A stretch of DNA of 64,000 bases, from positions 41,707,743 to 41,771,742 of the forward strand of contig CM044958.1 in assembly GCA_024516035.1 (NCBI GenBank), read 5' to 3'. The stretch comes from Bactericera cockerelli (taxonomy: Eukaryota; Arthropoda; Insecta; Hemiptera; Triozidae). Positions 34,181 through 45,141 of this stretch are shown one piece after another. A model generated the notes under the pieces. It worked only from the letters and a program-made list of their open reading frames with translations. It had not been told where the DNA came from and made no database searches. The first letter of the stretch is position 1; every line of letters begins with the position of its first letter. The position numbers and the translations under genes were made by a program.

Positions 34181-34360
34181 GTAACTAGAAAACAGTCAAG
34201 AGTTTGCAGTTCTCGCGTCGAAGGTAAAGTAAGCTCTGCAGGAGTTTGATCTTCAGTAGCCTGAAGGTTAAGAACTTTCGGTCCTGTGGATTTGATCTCT
34301 CAGGAAAAGTCATGAATTGGTGTTGGCAGCTCTGGCTTGTCGTTCTCCTGGATCTACCAG
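34181..34360 (+). other. possible exon with start codon and signal peptide (weak)
   Basis: A strong acceptor (tttctctctgttttcag, ending 34180) opens the segment. An in-frame stop at 34225-34227 is followed by ATG at 34312, giving MNWCWQLWLVVLLDLPG, a hydrophobic run like a short signal peptide without the usual basic n-region. A possible donor, CCAG|GTTGGT, follows at 34361. If real, this would be a 5' UTR plus start exon of a secreted or membrane protein. The donor is poor and no next exon is identified. Confidence 0.25.
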
Positions 34361-34794
34361 GTTGGTATAACCTAAGAGAGCTCCTGCAAGATATTCTATG
34401 TGATGGTAGTAAACTTCTGTGTCACACTTCTTGTGTCACGAGTTATTATTATTATTCCCTGTCCATCCTAGAGGAATGAGACTAAAGAGTCACTTAAGTC
34501 TGGCAGTCTCAGCAGCTTGATATGAGCAGTATATCTGCCCCTTACACATTTTAAGTGTCGCATTCTCATACTATCATCTGGGGAGCGTCTCATATATGTA
34601 TATTTGTATATGTCCTCTGAAGCGTCTCATAGAATCATTGCAACAGTAAAAGAATATACATTGTAAGAATTGCAACAATAAATATACATTGCAAAAGTAT
34701 ATATGTACGTACATATATGTCATAAAGTTTGGTATAAAGAAAGGGGTGTGAAAGTTAGGAGAACATCAAGTGGATTTGGGACACTGTCACACAT
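34361..34794. other. non-coding stretch
   Basis: No gene recognised; repeated attcttacaatgtatattctt-like phrases lie near 34650-34700. Confidence 0.35.
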
Positions 34795-34807
34795 TACATA
34801 CATAAAT

Positions 34808-37800
34808 ACATACATACATACATACATATCCTTTGTCGTTCCGTTAATGAACAGGTCGACGTTTCACGAAGTCTCTCCACCAAATTCTATCATTGTAGTT
34901 CTTATTTCTATACTTTCTGGATTTTCACCCCTTTCCACAATATTTAGATGAATTGAATCTCTCCAACGTGTTCGTGGTTCTCCCCTCACTCTTTTTCCTG
35001 TTATCTCCATCTCATAGAATTTTCTTGGTAAGCGTGTTTGATCCATTCTTTTCATGTGTCCATACCACCTTAATCTTGATCCAACAATACGTTCTTGGAG
35101 TTTTTCTACATTTGCATTTCTTCTTATTTCTTCATTTCTAATTCTATCTCTTCTAGTTTTCCCAAGCATACTTCTCACAAATCTCATATCTGCAGCTTGC
35201 ATCCTACTTTCATCTTTTTTGCGCATTGTCCAAGTTTCTGCAGCATACGTCAGTATTGGTACATAATAGGTTTGATAAATGGCGGTTTTACATTTCAAAG
35301 GTACTGCAACGTTCCAAATTATTCCTTTCACTTGGTTGTAAAATCCACTGCCTTGTTGAATTCTTCTACTTATTTCTTCATCAATTTTACCATCTTCACA
35401 AATCAAGCTTCCTAGATATTTAAACTTTTTCACTCTATGTAACAATTCATTATTCATTTTTACATCACCAAACAACTCTTCCCCTTTCTTGATTGCTAGG
35501 ACTTCACTTTTTTCAGAACTAAATATCAAGCCATATTCCATTGCAATTTTTACCCATACATCAATTTGTTTCTGAATTTCTTCTATGTTATTGCCCCATA
35601 CACACATGTCATCAGCAAACATCATTACTTTCATATTTTCTTTTCCAATTGTTTCTGCAACTCTTTTATGTATTTCATTCAGCACCACAATAAACAGCAA
35701 AGGTGAGAGAACTCCTCCTTGTCTCAATCCAGATTCGTTACAAAAATTACCTGACATTCCATATTTTGTTTTTACTTTACTAATTGTACCAGCATACATG
35801 TTCTCAATTCTCTGTACCATGTCTTCTTGTATTCCAATGTTCCTCAATGCCTGCCACACTTTCACTCTATTTACTGCATCAAATGCTTTTTTTATGTCTA
35901 GAAATCCCATCCATAGTTCTTTACCATATTCCATGTATCTTTCAACTAACTGTCTTATTGCAAAAATTAAATCAATCGTTGATCTTCCTTTTCTGAATCC
36001 ATACTGTTCTTCTGATAGATTTACTTCAATAATATTTCTGATATTATTTTCAATTACTCTTTCATATAGTTTACTGACTTGTGATGTGAGCGTTATTCCT
36101 CTATAATTGTTGCATTTTTTTCTATCTCCTTTCTTAAATAATGGTATTATAATTCCTTCTCTCCATTCTTTAGGTATATTTTTCTCAGTCCAGCATTTTC
36201 GAAATAAATTGTACAACCATTGTTTTCCAGGTATTCCCGAAGCTTTCAACATCTCTCCAGTTATTTCATCTACTCCAGCAGCTTTTCCATTCTTGATATA
36301 TTTCCATGCTAAATTTATGTCACCCATATTTAATTCTTCCTTATTTGAGTTTTCACTGCAAGTTTCCTCTTGTATTTTAGTTGATCTTGCATATATTTCT
36401 GTGTTATTATCAATCAAATTTTCAACATTTAAGAGGTCTTTAAAATAATTTTTCCAAATTTCTTTTATGATACTTTCATCAGTTATCAACTCATTACTTT
36501 CGTTAGTGAGGAAGTTTTGGTCATCTTTATCTCTTCTTTTGTTTCTAACTAAACCATAGAGTATTTTTTTGTTTCCGGCCACATCTTTAGATAGATTATC
36601 CCCCCATTCATCAAACCATTTCTTTCTTTCTTCTACCACAATTTTCCGTGCTTCTTTTTTAGCAGAGCGATATTTTTCTTTTGAGTCATTAGTTCTGTAT
36701 TTAAAATCATCTCGAAAAGCTTTGTTCTTCTTTGCTGTGGCTGTTTTAGTTCTCTCGTTCCACCATGGTGTTTCTTTCCATCTTCTTTTTCCACTCATTC
36801 TTCCGCAAATCTTTTCGGCTGTAACCAACATACATTTTTTTAGTAATTGCCATTCTTCTTCAATTGTTCGATCATTATCCAGGATCAACTCTTTTTTAAT
36901 AGCATCTTCAAATTCGTTAGCTTTGCTTACTTCCTTCAGTTTCCATGATTTGATTTTTCTTTCTTGTGTTAGTCTTATTTCTCGCATTTTCTTTATTTTT
37001 ACTTCGCCCACTAAAAGTCTGTGGTCACTCTCCATATGAACACTAGGTATAACTTTCACATTTTGTAGTGATGATTTAAGCAATTTTGAAATAAGTATGT
37101 AGTCAATCAGGGTTCCAAACTTACCATCCCAGCTATATCGAGTTATTGTATGGCTACGTTGTTTTTTAAACCATGAATTCCCAATAAGTTCATTTCTAAT
37201 ACATAAATCTAATAACCTTTCCCCTTCAACATTTCTATTTCCAAATCCCCACTGTCCAAGAACAGTTTCATATCCAACTCTTGATGTTCCAACTTGTGCA
37301 TTCATATCACCCATGACTATATATTTCTCGTCCTTCAAAAGATTCTCAAGTTCTTTTTCGAATTCATCTTTTTCCAAATCTGTGCATCCAACCTGTGGGG
37401 CGTAACATTGTATGATTGAAAGATTTTCATTTACCAATTTCATTGTTATCTGTATTAATCGATCTGAGATATAACATACTTCTATGATTCTTTTGTATAT
37501 TTCTTGTTTCACAATAAAGCCTACTCCATTTCTTCCTCTATCACCTCCAGACCAATAAAGTACATATCCATCTCGAAGTTCTTTCTTTCCTTTTCCTTTC
37601 CATTTTACTTCACTCAATCCAAATATATCAAGTTTTCTTTCAATCATAAGATCAATGCATTCTTCAGTTTTTTCCAGTCAGTGTAAGTATGTTAAGTGTA
37701 CCGATTTTAAGGTGATGATTTTTTTGTCTGGGTCGGGGTTTTTGTTTCTTAAATACAAATGATCCAGCGTCAATTCTACTTCTTGACACTGCTTCAGGAT

Positions 37801-38231
37801 CCAATATAGTTCCATCATAGTGACCACTTGTATTATCCAAACTGTCAAGATCAGTAAATGTAGAATTGGGATTTGTACCACTCGTGTTGGGAGTGGATTT
37901 TTTTTCCGAGGCTTCGTGTACCTTTCTTTGCGATATATTTTTATAGTAACCTCTAATGGCTTGCAAGGCCTACCTTAGTGCTACTTTTGCGTCTCCTGTC
38001 TGGAGACATTTTAAGTACCTTCTTTATAGACCAATGTAGGTCTACTATTACCCTGAGACGTCCGTGATAACGGTGGACCATCAGGAGAAGGGCGATTGAT
38101 TATTCATCTAAACATTAAGAAAATAATTGTAAAGACTACTTCCTGGGACGTCAAATAACATATGACCATCCAGGTTATCAACAACTTGCTCGGGTACCTC
38201 GGGTTCGCCATGCCCGTATAACTGCTTCCAG
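34808..38231 (-). mobile_element. RTE-clade non-LTR retrotransposon, almost full length
   Basis: Minus-strand element with a ~265-bp 5' region (38231-37967), a ~1,030-residue coding region (37966-34864) and a very short 3' end finishing in a (TATG)n simple-repeat tail (34808-34830). Both flanks read tacatacataaat (34795-34807 and 38232-38244), a candidate 13-bp TSD, although the motif overlaps tail-like sequence. A single endonuclease-RT ORF, no RNase H and a microsatellite tail fit the RTE clade. It is the only element here with near-intact retrotransposition machinery. Confidence 0.85.
34864..37966 (-). pseudogene. RTE-type endonuclease / reverse transcriptase, one frameshift
   Basis: Nicks target DNA and copies RNA into the nick (target-primed reverse transcription). 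The N-terminal part (37966-37664) ends LKIGTLNILTLTGK and a TGA after a run of six A. The main 927-codon frame resumes one base out with EECIDLMIER. Numbering from its first Met: APE endonuclease with E13 (LSEVKW), GDMNAQVG (113-120) and SDHRLL (207-212); RT with GIIIPLFKKGD (498), QYGFRKGRS (548), LDIKKAFD (583), GLRQGGVLSPLLF (640) and FADD (677-680); C-terminal LRWYGHMKRMD (859) and GEPRTRWRD (889). All catalytic motifs are present and there is no other stop, so damage is limited to one homopolymer indel near 37665 (or a sequencing error, or a +1 shift). Confidence 0.9.
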
Positions 38232-38244
38232 TACATACATAAAT

Positions 38245-39028
38245 GAACTATTCAATAGATTAGAATACACATCATAATGCATTGGTGCTTAAGGCGTTAA
38301 TTAAGGCAGGTAAAGTGGGGATCTAATGGTTCTCATCCAACCGAATGCATGAAATGATAAAAAGAGTAACAAAAAAAAAAACGACATAAGAAGTGTTTTT
38401 CATCACCCGAATTTGCAACAATGTCTATGTTAAACAGTTGAAAATGATACATACGAGTACTTAGACGGTCAACATGAAAAGTCTTGTATCCTCCGCATAC
38501 AAGAGTATCCGTCTGAAAGGTAAAGGTCTCATGGAGGTCAGCACAGAGAAAGGTCAGGCGAATAGCACCTGGATTGGAAATGATGTCACGGGTCCCTGTT
38601 GATCCTTGCAAACTTTCTCCTGGAAACAAAAACTAAAGTTTACTCGAACGGAACGGAAATTAAATTCAAATCCTCGGAGGACACGTTTAAAAAAAAAAAA
38701 AAAACTTTTTATTTCTCTTCTCTTGCATCACTTATTATTATTACATAGTTCCACTTCTTGCTAGATTCCAAGTTTCCCAGCAGTTGACACCTAATGAAAA
38801 AGGTCTTTTAAAACGGTGGAGGAGCGAGGGCCTGCGAGGTGGAAGTATTATGCGGAGGGAGGGAGGGAGATTTCCCTGAACGATCATAAATAACTGAAGA
38901 AGAAAGTGTGAGAGTGAGACTCGGATTCGTCGGAGGAGGATGGAAGAGCGGAGAGATGAGATGCAGAAGTTCGGAGGAAATCAGGAGGAAAAAGTGATTT
39001 GAGAGAAAGAGAGTAGAACCAGGAAGGA
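38245..39028. other. mostly non-coding stretch
   Basis: Contains the weak exon candidate at 38500-38620 and a purine-rich lead-in to the GA microsatellite. Nothing else recognised. Confidence 0.4.
38500..38620 (-). other. possible minus-strand exon (weak)
   Basis: Minus-strand acceptor-like tttagtttttgtttccag, then an open GC-richer stretch GESLQGSTGTRDIISNPGAI followed by RLTFLCADLHETFTFQ. Several possible GT donors follow. No domain recognised, and the frame stays open into AT-rich DNA to 38333, so the boundaries are uncertain. Confidence 0.2.

Positions 39029-39100
<72 letters not shown>
39029..39100. repeat. (GA)n microsatellite
   Basis: About 35 uninterrupted GA units in a longer purine-rich segment (38820-39100). 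The poly-Leu/Ser frame on the minus strand is an artefact of it. Confidence 0.97.
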
Positions 39101-39101
<1 letters not shown>

Positions 39102-39814
39102 GTAATAATTTTAATATGAAAGATTTAAATGAGGGAATACAGTCGTGGGGATCACTGCAGGCGGGGTCTTCATTCATCATCTCTCTCCCCTTGTGGTGGT
39201 GCTGTGGCTTCCTACCCGCTCCGTCCCGCGGACATTAGCTTTGGTTTGAATTATTACATGCTGCATTATATCCTTAGAATTTAATCTATATTTCTGGGTC
39301 ATTTTGTCTACTTTACAGAAATAGCGTTAAATGATCCATTTACACCATAATTAGGAATACGACTGTGTTTGGTGACCGCCATGATGACCGATCAGCCAGA
39401 ATCAAGCTTTTGTGATTATCGTAATATAGCTTATGAAATTCAAAACTTCGAGTTCTGTATGTACGAGTTCATATATCTCGTAGAGCCAGGGGAGAGGTTT
39501 ATGCGGTCCAAATGCAACAAGTATGTAAGTTTATAAACGTGAATTTATTCCGTTCTAACAAGTCCGATTTATTTGAATTGCTAAATTTTTAAGATTTTCT
39601 GATCAGCAGCTTTCTTATTTTATTTCGTTTCTGCATGTTTTTGTTTTCGTTTTTTCATTATTATTATTATTTAGGTATTTATTTGAATTATGAAACAAAT
39701 TAAAATGATTAAGAACCTTTTTCATACTTTCATTCCTTTGAGCTTAAATTCTAGCGATTCAATTTAGAGCCTTTCACATCATATCAATCATCTTACATGA
39801 CCTTCAATTGAACG
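39101..39814. other. non-coding stretch
   Basis: No gene or repeat recognised. Confidence 0.35.
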
Positions 39815-39831
39815 TAGTACTCACCTTAAAT

Positions 39832-39983
39832 GAAAACCGACCTCAGTAGCTTGATCAGTAAGGCGGCAGACTTGTAACCTGGAGGTCGGTGGTTCAAGTC
39901 CCGGTTTCAGCGTAGATTTAGTAACGTGAGTTTGAGTAATTGTGATATATTATCACGAAAGTGATTAATACAAATATGATAAC
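39832..39983 (+). mobile_element. tRNA-derived SINE, family D, with 17-bp TSD
   Basis: Complete 152-bp element. The tRNA-like head has box A region TAGCTTGATCAGTAAGG, a gacttgtaacctgg anticodon arm and box B GGTTCAAGTCCC. A short body (gtaacgtgagtttgagtaat, cacgaaagtgattaatac) follows. It is flanked by the identical 17-bp tagtactcaccttaaat (39815-39831 and 39984-40000), direct evidence of retrotransposition. There is no long A tail. Confidence 0.9.
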
Positions 39984-40000
39984 TAGTACTCACCTTAAAT

Positions 40001-40825
40001 TGAACATAGTAGCCCCTAGAAGCAGCCTCACCGCCTACAAGCCCGCCCCTGACAGCTCTGCGTATCATCAGTAGTGTGCAGGTCTGCAGGTGTTCACAGG
40101 AAGTGCCAAATCATGATGTGGGCACCCTCTTCTCCTGAACCCTTTGTGTGGAACCAGGAGATCTGAGCTAGAACAAAGACAATCGTCTTAAGCTAGAGTA
40201 CCACCAGCTTAAAACAAAGAACATCCATCATCTTGAGCTTATGCCAGGATTTGAGTTGCTTGAGAAACAAAGAGCTGAAGGTTCTTCTTAAGGCAGACTG
40301 CAAAGCAGTTTCAGAGGTGTTGACGGACAGGAAATTCGATCCTGCATACTCTATTCTAATCTGATGATTTCTCAATGAGTATACACATGTCCAGATGATT
40401 TTTAAAGTTAACTTTTATGCCTTACCTGCAAATAAAGTAGGACTTTTACACTTTTCCTTAGAAAATGTGACGGAAATATCTGAAACATGCAGTTTTCGAA
40501 TTAATAGACGGATAAACAAACTATCAAGGAATTTAAGATATAACTGTGGTAGGTTGTTAGGTGTAAGAGACATAATTTTTCTAGTTTGAACTGATATTTT
40601 AAAAACCATGGGCAAATTAAAAGTAGATAGGTAAGCACAGGTAACTGTTAAGTGATACACAGGACAAGAAGAAGAAGATCAAGCAAAATGCTAGTTTTGC
40701 AACGCCAAGAAAAACAAAACGAGCGTGTATACTTACGCTAAACCTAGTTTTTATATATTTTCTTTTGTAATAAAATAAACACGCACAAAATATTTGAAGA
40801 CGTAAAAATAATCTTAGTAATACCA
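40001..40825. other. non-coding stretch
   Basis: No gene recognised. Opposite-strand frames of 60-81 codons at 40395-40660 show no motif. Confidence 0.35.
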
Positions 40826-40930
40826 TTCCTCCTTATACGTTGCCAACCCAAGCTGGGTGAGGTTATAGTGAGTAGCAGGTCTGTGTATTTCCTGCGAATG
40901 GAGGGTAACACCCCCGTCGTGATTTGATCA
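40826..40930 (+). repeat. possible body fragment of the 5S-derived element
   Basis: Shares with 24825-24890 the phrase gctgggtgaggtta followed by a similar layout ending in acaccc and a cat-like end. There is no 5S head here. The similarity is short. Confidence 0.3.
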
Positions 40931-41755
40931 TGCAGTTGAAAGCGACGTGAAAACGACTTAGACCCAAATTAAGAAAAAGAACATACAGATTCATAAAACT
41001 ATCGAAAGAAAATTCGAAGGAGATTATAGTCGAACAGGCAACCATCTAATTAGGTACACGTGCTTCTAATCACAGAAGAGAGAAACAATCACTAACAAGA
41101 TGTAAATCCGACTTCTGAGCCCAAAACAGCGGAAGCGACACGACGGTCGGGAAAGGCGAATCTGATTTCAAAGGTGAAATATTGTCTCGAAAAAACTTAA
41201 ACAAATGACAGGTAATAAAGTTTGCTGAGACGAGAAAATTGCATATGTAAATGAGTGACGTGGACAAAGCACACCAGGGCCCTTATCCTAATTGAAATCT
41301 TTCTCCCGATGAAAACTTCCTAGGCGATCGTTAGAGGAAGAGAGGAGAGGGAAAGAAGTAGATAGGAAGAGAGAAAGTAAGTATGGAGAGGAAAAAAGAG
41401 AGAAGTTATGGTGAGATATTGAAGAGAAAGAGAGAGAGAGAATGGGCAGTAGAGAAAGTGAAAGAAAGGGATGAGGTTGAGGAGGAGGAGGAGGGGGGGG
41501 GTAGTATTATAATCATCATTGCCCCTGGGGGAAAGTCTGCAACACGCAAGCTATTTCCGATACACAGGAAAAATTAAACCCCTTTCACTTAACACGAGAG
41601 CAAGATGTTACCTCGCCGTAAATGTTACCATGAATGTTAATAGCGAATGTATTTATTAATAGCCGATGTTTCTAATGGTTTGTTTGTGCTGGCGCGTCCA
41701 CACAGGTGGTTCCGGATGCTAGCAGGAGAGAGGACGCCAAGGGTGGAAGATTTAC
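40931..41755. other. non-coding stretch with purine-rich segment
   Basis: A GA-rich segment at 41335-41500 ends in a G run (41493-41501). No gene recognised. Confidence 0.4.
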
Positions 41756-41975
41756 CACTTAGTGGCAGACAAATATTGTCTTTCCCGGTGGTAAAGGCGG
41801 CACTCTGTGAATCCAGAGATTCCAGAGGTCACGGGTTAGAAACCCAGCCGGGACATGACAAGTTATCCTTCCATTTACGATTTTTTTACCACATAATAAT
41901 ATGTCTTGGGCTTACTGCTGGAATAATGGGACTTAATAGTCCTAATCGGGCAGTATAAATAAAGCGATAATTATA
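41756..41975 (+). mobile_element. tRNA-related SINE, family B, copy 3
   Basis: Head ggtggtaaaggcggcactct, box B-like GGGTTAGAAACCC, cagccgggacatgacaagtt, body accacataataatatgtctt, ttactgctggaataatggga and end cgggcagtataaataaagcg with an ATT tail. The best match is the minus-strand copy at 25135-25415. The 5' boundary is uncertain; sequence from about 41690 could belong to it. Confidence 0.75.
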
Positions 41976-43025
41976 TTATTATAGCGATGTGTGCATGCCA
42001 TGACTGTTTGTAAATGTCTCCTTTTTTCGATCTTCCTCTATGTAGCACTTACACAGAATTTCTTATATTTTCGCTTGACCTTAGTCAATATTATTTAGGC
42101 TCAGCTTTTACATCAAGTCTCCTATCCTCCAGCATCCCTACCTCAAGTCTTTCTCTGGCCCCCATTCAAATCCCTCCATTCTTTTCTCACGTGTTTTTCA
42201 CTATATCTCTCTGCACGTCCAAGTCATCCGAGCCCTAGACTTTTGTGAGGTTTCCTGCCCTGGCACCCACTTTCACTACTCTTCGAGCTTCGGCACTGGT
42301 TACTCTTATGTATAATTTGTATATATAGTATCTACTAACCTATACTTAAAGCATTATAACTTCATTTAAATGGACAGACCTATGAATAGCACTTGAAATT
42401 TATCCTATTCACGTGTTCATATCTGGAATATGGCACTGTTTGTGGAAGGGATGAATCTCCAAGTATCGGTACAATGAGCTTTATTAGCCTGTTTCAATTT
42501 GTAGGTATGAATTGGAAAGCATGTGGGAGTTTGGGTCTAGAACGTCGGGAAATTTATACAATTTAGAAACTTAATCTATATATATTATATATGTACCAAA
42601 ATACAATCTGACAAAACTCCTACACAAGCGGTTGGCTTAAACAAAGTTTAAATTTAATGTCAGTCAGTTTATTTGATTATATACGTATGTCTCCTTCCAC
42701 ATTGTAGACCTTCTCTGCCTCCCTTCCTCCTACCCAGGCTCTTGTAAACTTGGGTGGAATTTATGTCCCTCCATATTATAGACACACTCCTCGTACTTAC
42801 TACATATATACATAATAGCGTCTACCTACTTATCTCATGTAACGACTACATATACTAGCGTATAATTACAAGTGCCCTATTTAAAGCTTATTATGCATTA
42901 GAGTAGACTGATGATGTTTACTATGGTCTGACGTACGAGTATGTAGGTAGGTACTAGAGACATGTATGTATACATGTCTATACATATATACCCACTTTGT
43001 ATACATATATACCCACTTACATATA
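41976..43025. other. non-coding stretch
   Basis: AT-rich with no gene recognised. Just before the foldback, acatatatacccactt occurs twice, and the same phrase follows the foldback, so the insertion site is a small tandem repeat. Confidence 0.45.
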
Positions 43026-45139
43026 CAGTATGTTTCAGAAAAGGTGGCCACCCCCTCGTAACTTTTGAACGCGACGGAATTTTTCAATTCTGTAAAGTCC
43101 TAGGTATAGGAAGTGCCCTATGGCCCATCCTGTGGTCATATTTATTTTTGGCCCCGGTCGGCCCTTCCGGCTTTTAGGCCATATTTTTTCATTTTTCTCG
43201 CGAATTTTAAATGGAATGCTATATTTTTTATTCCTGTTAATTAAAGTCCAAGTTAGGCTGAGTATAATGAGCTTTTAAAATTTTCAAAAACCTTATCAGG
43301 GGCGGAGCTAGTAGAGTGCAAGGTTCAAAACTGTTACACGCTGTATTTCAGCGTTAGTTAGATTTTTTAGTACTATTTTTATTTTCATAGGTTCAAAATA
43401 TTGTTTTACACCATATGAAATCAAAAAAATATTCTTGTTTACATCTAATCAGGGCCATAGTAAGGTTTTTGTAAAAGTACTTTTTTTCTCACGTCAATTT
43501 TTCCGTAAATTAATGGTGTTCTCGAAATTGGCATTTTTAGAGGTGAAAGTCTGCAGTGACATATGTTTTTTATGCTTAAAATCGAAAGAAAACTTAACGG
43601 AGAAGCGATTAAGATCATAAAAAAAGCCAATTAACCTGCTAGTTTTTTCACGACAGTGTCCGGTAAAGTGGGTGAATTTCGTATTTGATTTTTTTGTTGA
43701 GGAAACACAATTGGCATAGAAAATAAATAATACCTAATAAGGGAATAATACTTCAATAAACATAACTAAATGCGAATATAAATGAAGATTATTTCTTCTA
43801 AATCAGTGCCGGATATATATTTTTTTTTCTCTCTCTCTCTTCTCCTCTTTAAAATAATTGAATTGGTTTAATTTTCACCCTCAAGAGTTTGGTACTTGAC
43901 CTGGTATTTTTTTCTCTTAAATTTCGAGATAATTAGATTTTTGTTGTTGAGGAGATTTTTTTTTTTTTTTTAACAAAAGAAAACTAGTTTTTCCATACTG
44001 AGTCCGGTGAAATGTGTAAATTACAAAATTACTGGTTTTTTTTGGGATACACCATTGGTACAAAATAAATAATACCTTGTAAGAGAATTAATCTTCACTA
44101 AACATAAATACACACGGAATTGCTTAACTTCGATGATCCTACAAGAATGGTTGCACTCAAAGCGCCATCGGACTGACTCCAGAATTATTGACAATGTGTT
44201 TTCTACAGACTTTACCAACTTACCAACTAAAATTGTCTCAAGAGGGGACCCCTAGGCCGACTTTAGAAGCAGCATTATCCGATAATTATTTTTGATACAA
44301 CTTGAACTTTGAAAAGTGAAAAAGAGAGAGAGAGAGAAAAAAAAAATATCCGGCACTGATTTAGAAGAAATAATTTTCATTTAATTTCGCATTTCGTTAT
44401 GTTTATTGAAGTATTATTCCCTTATAAGATATTATTTATTTTCTATGCCAATTGTTTTCTTCAACAAAAAAATCCCATAACTTCGAAATTCACCCTTTTT
44501 ACCGGACACTGTTGTGAAAAAACTAGCAGGTTAAATGACTTTTTTTATTACTTTAATCACTTCTCCGTTAAGTTTTCTTTCGATTTTAAGCATAAAAAAC
44601 ATATGTCACAGCAGACTTTCACCTCTAAAAATGCCAATTTCGAAAACACCATTAATTTACGGAAAAATTGACGTGAGAAAAAAAGTACTTTTACAAAAAC
44701 CTTACTATGACCCTGATTAGATGTAAACAAGAATATTTTTTTGATTTCATATGGTGTAAAACAATATTTTGAAACTATGAAAATAAAAATAGTACTAAAA
44801 AATCTAACTAACGCTGAAATACAGCGTGTAACAGTTTTGAAACTTGCACCCTACTAGCTCCGTCCCTGATAAGGTTTTTGAAAATTTTAAAAGCTCATTA
44901 TACTCAGCCTAACTTGGACTTTATTTAACAGGAATAAAAAATATAGCATTCCATTTAAAATTCGCGAGAAAAATGAAAAAATATGGCCTAAAAGGCGGAA
45001 GGGCCGACCGGGGCCAAAAATAAATATGACCACAGGATGGGCCATAGGGCACTTCCTATACTTAGAACTTTACAGAATTGAAAAATTCCGTCGCGTTCAA
45101 AAGTTACGAGGGGGTGGCCACCTTTTCTGAAACATACTG
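43026..45139. mobile_element. large foldback DNA element FB4 (2.1 kb)
   Basis: TA-flanked. It starts cagtatgtttcagaaaaggt and ends with the inverse. The arms are about 820 bp each (43026-43845 and 44320-45139), meeting CT/GA runs at their inner edge. The 474-bp spacer contains a diverged third copy of arm sequence (43985-44110 against 43640-43775), including tccggt(g/a)aa and an ataaataataccttg-like phrase, in direct orientation to the left arm. No transposase frame; the matching 61-codon frames in the arms are the same repeat. Confidence 0.9.
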
Positions 45140-45141
45140 TA

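Noticed and set aside
35054..37039. Plus-strand frames of 70-173 codons over the retrotransposon
   Set aside because: Shadows of the minus-strand RTE coding region.
37660..37672. Programmed -1 frameshift at A-AAA-AAC in the RTE element
   Set aside because: The downstream coding frame is +1 relative to the upstream one; the -1 frame meets a stop after about seven codons.
38884..39180. 98-codon frame with a poly Ser-Leu core
   Set aside because: Antisense of the (GA)n microsatellite.
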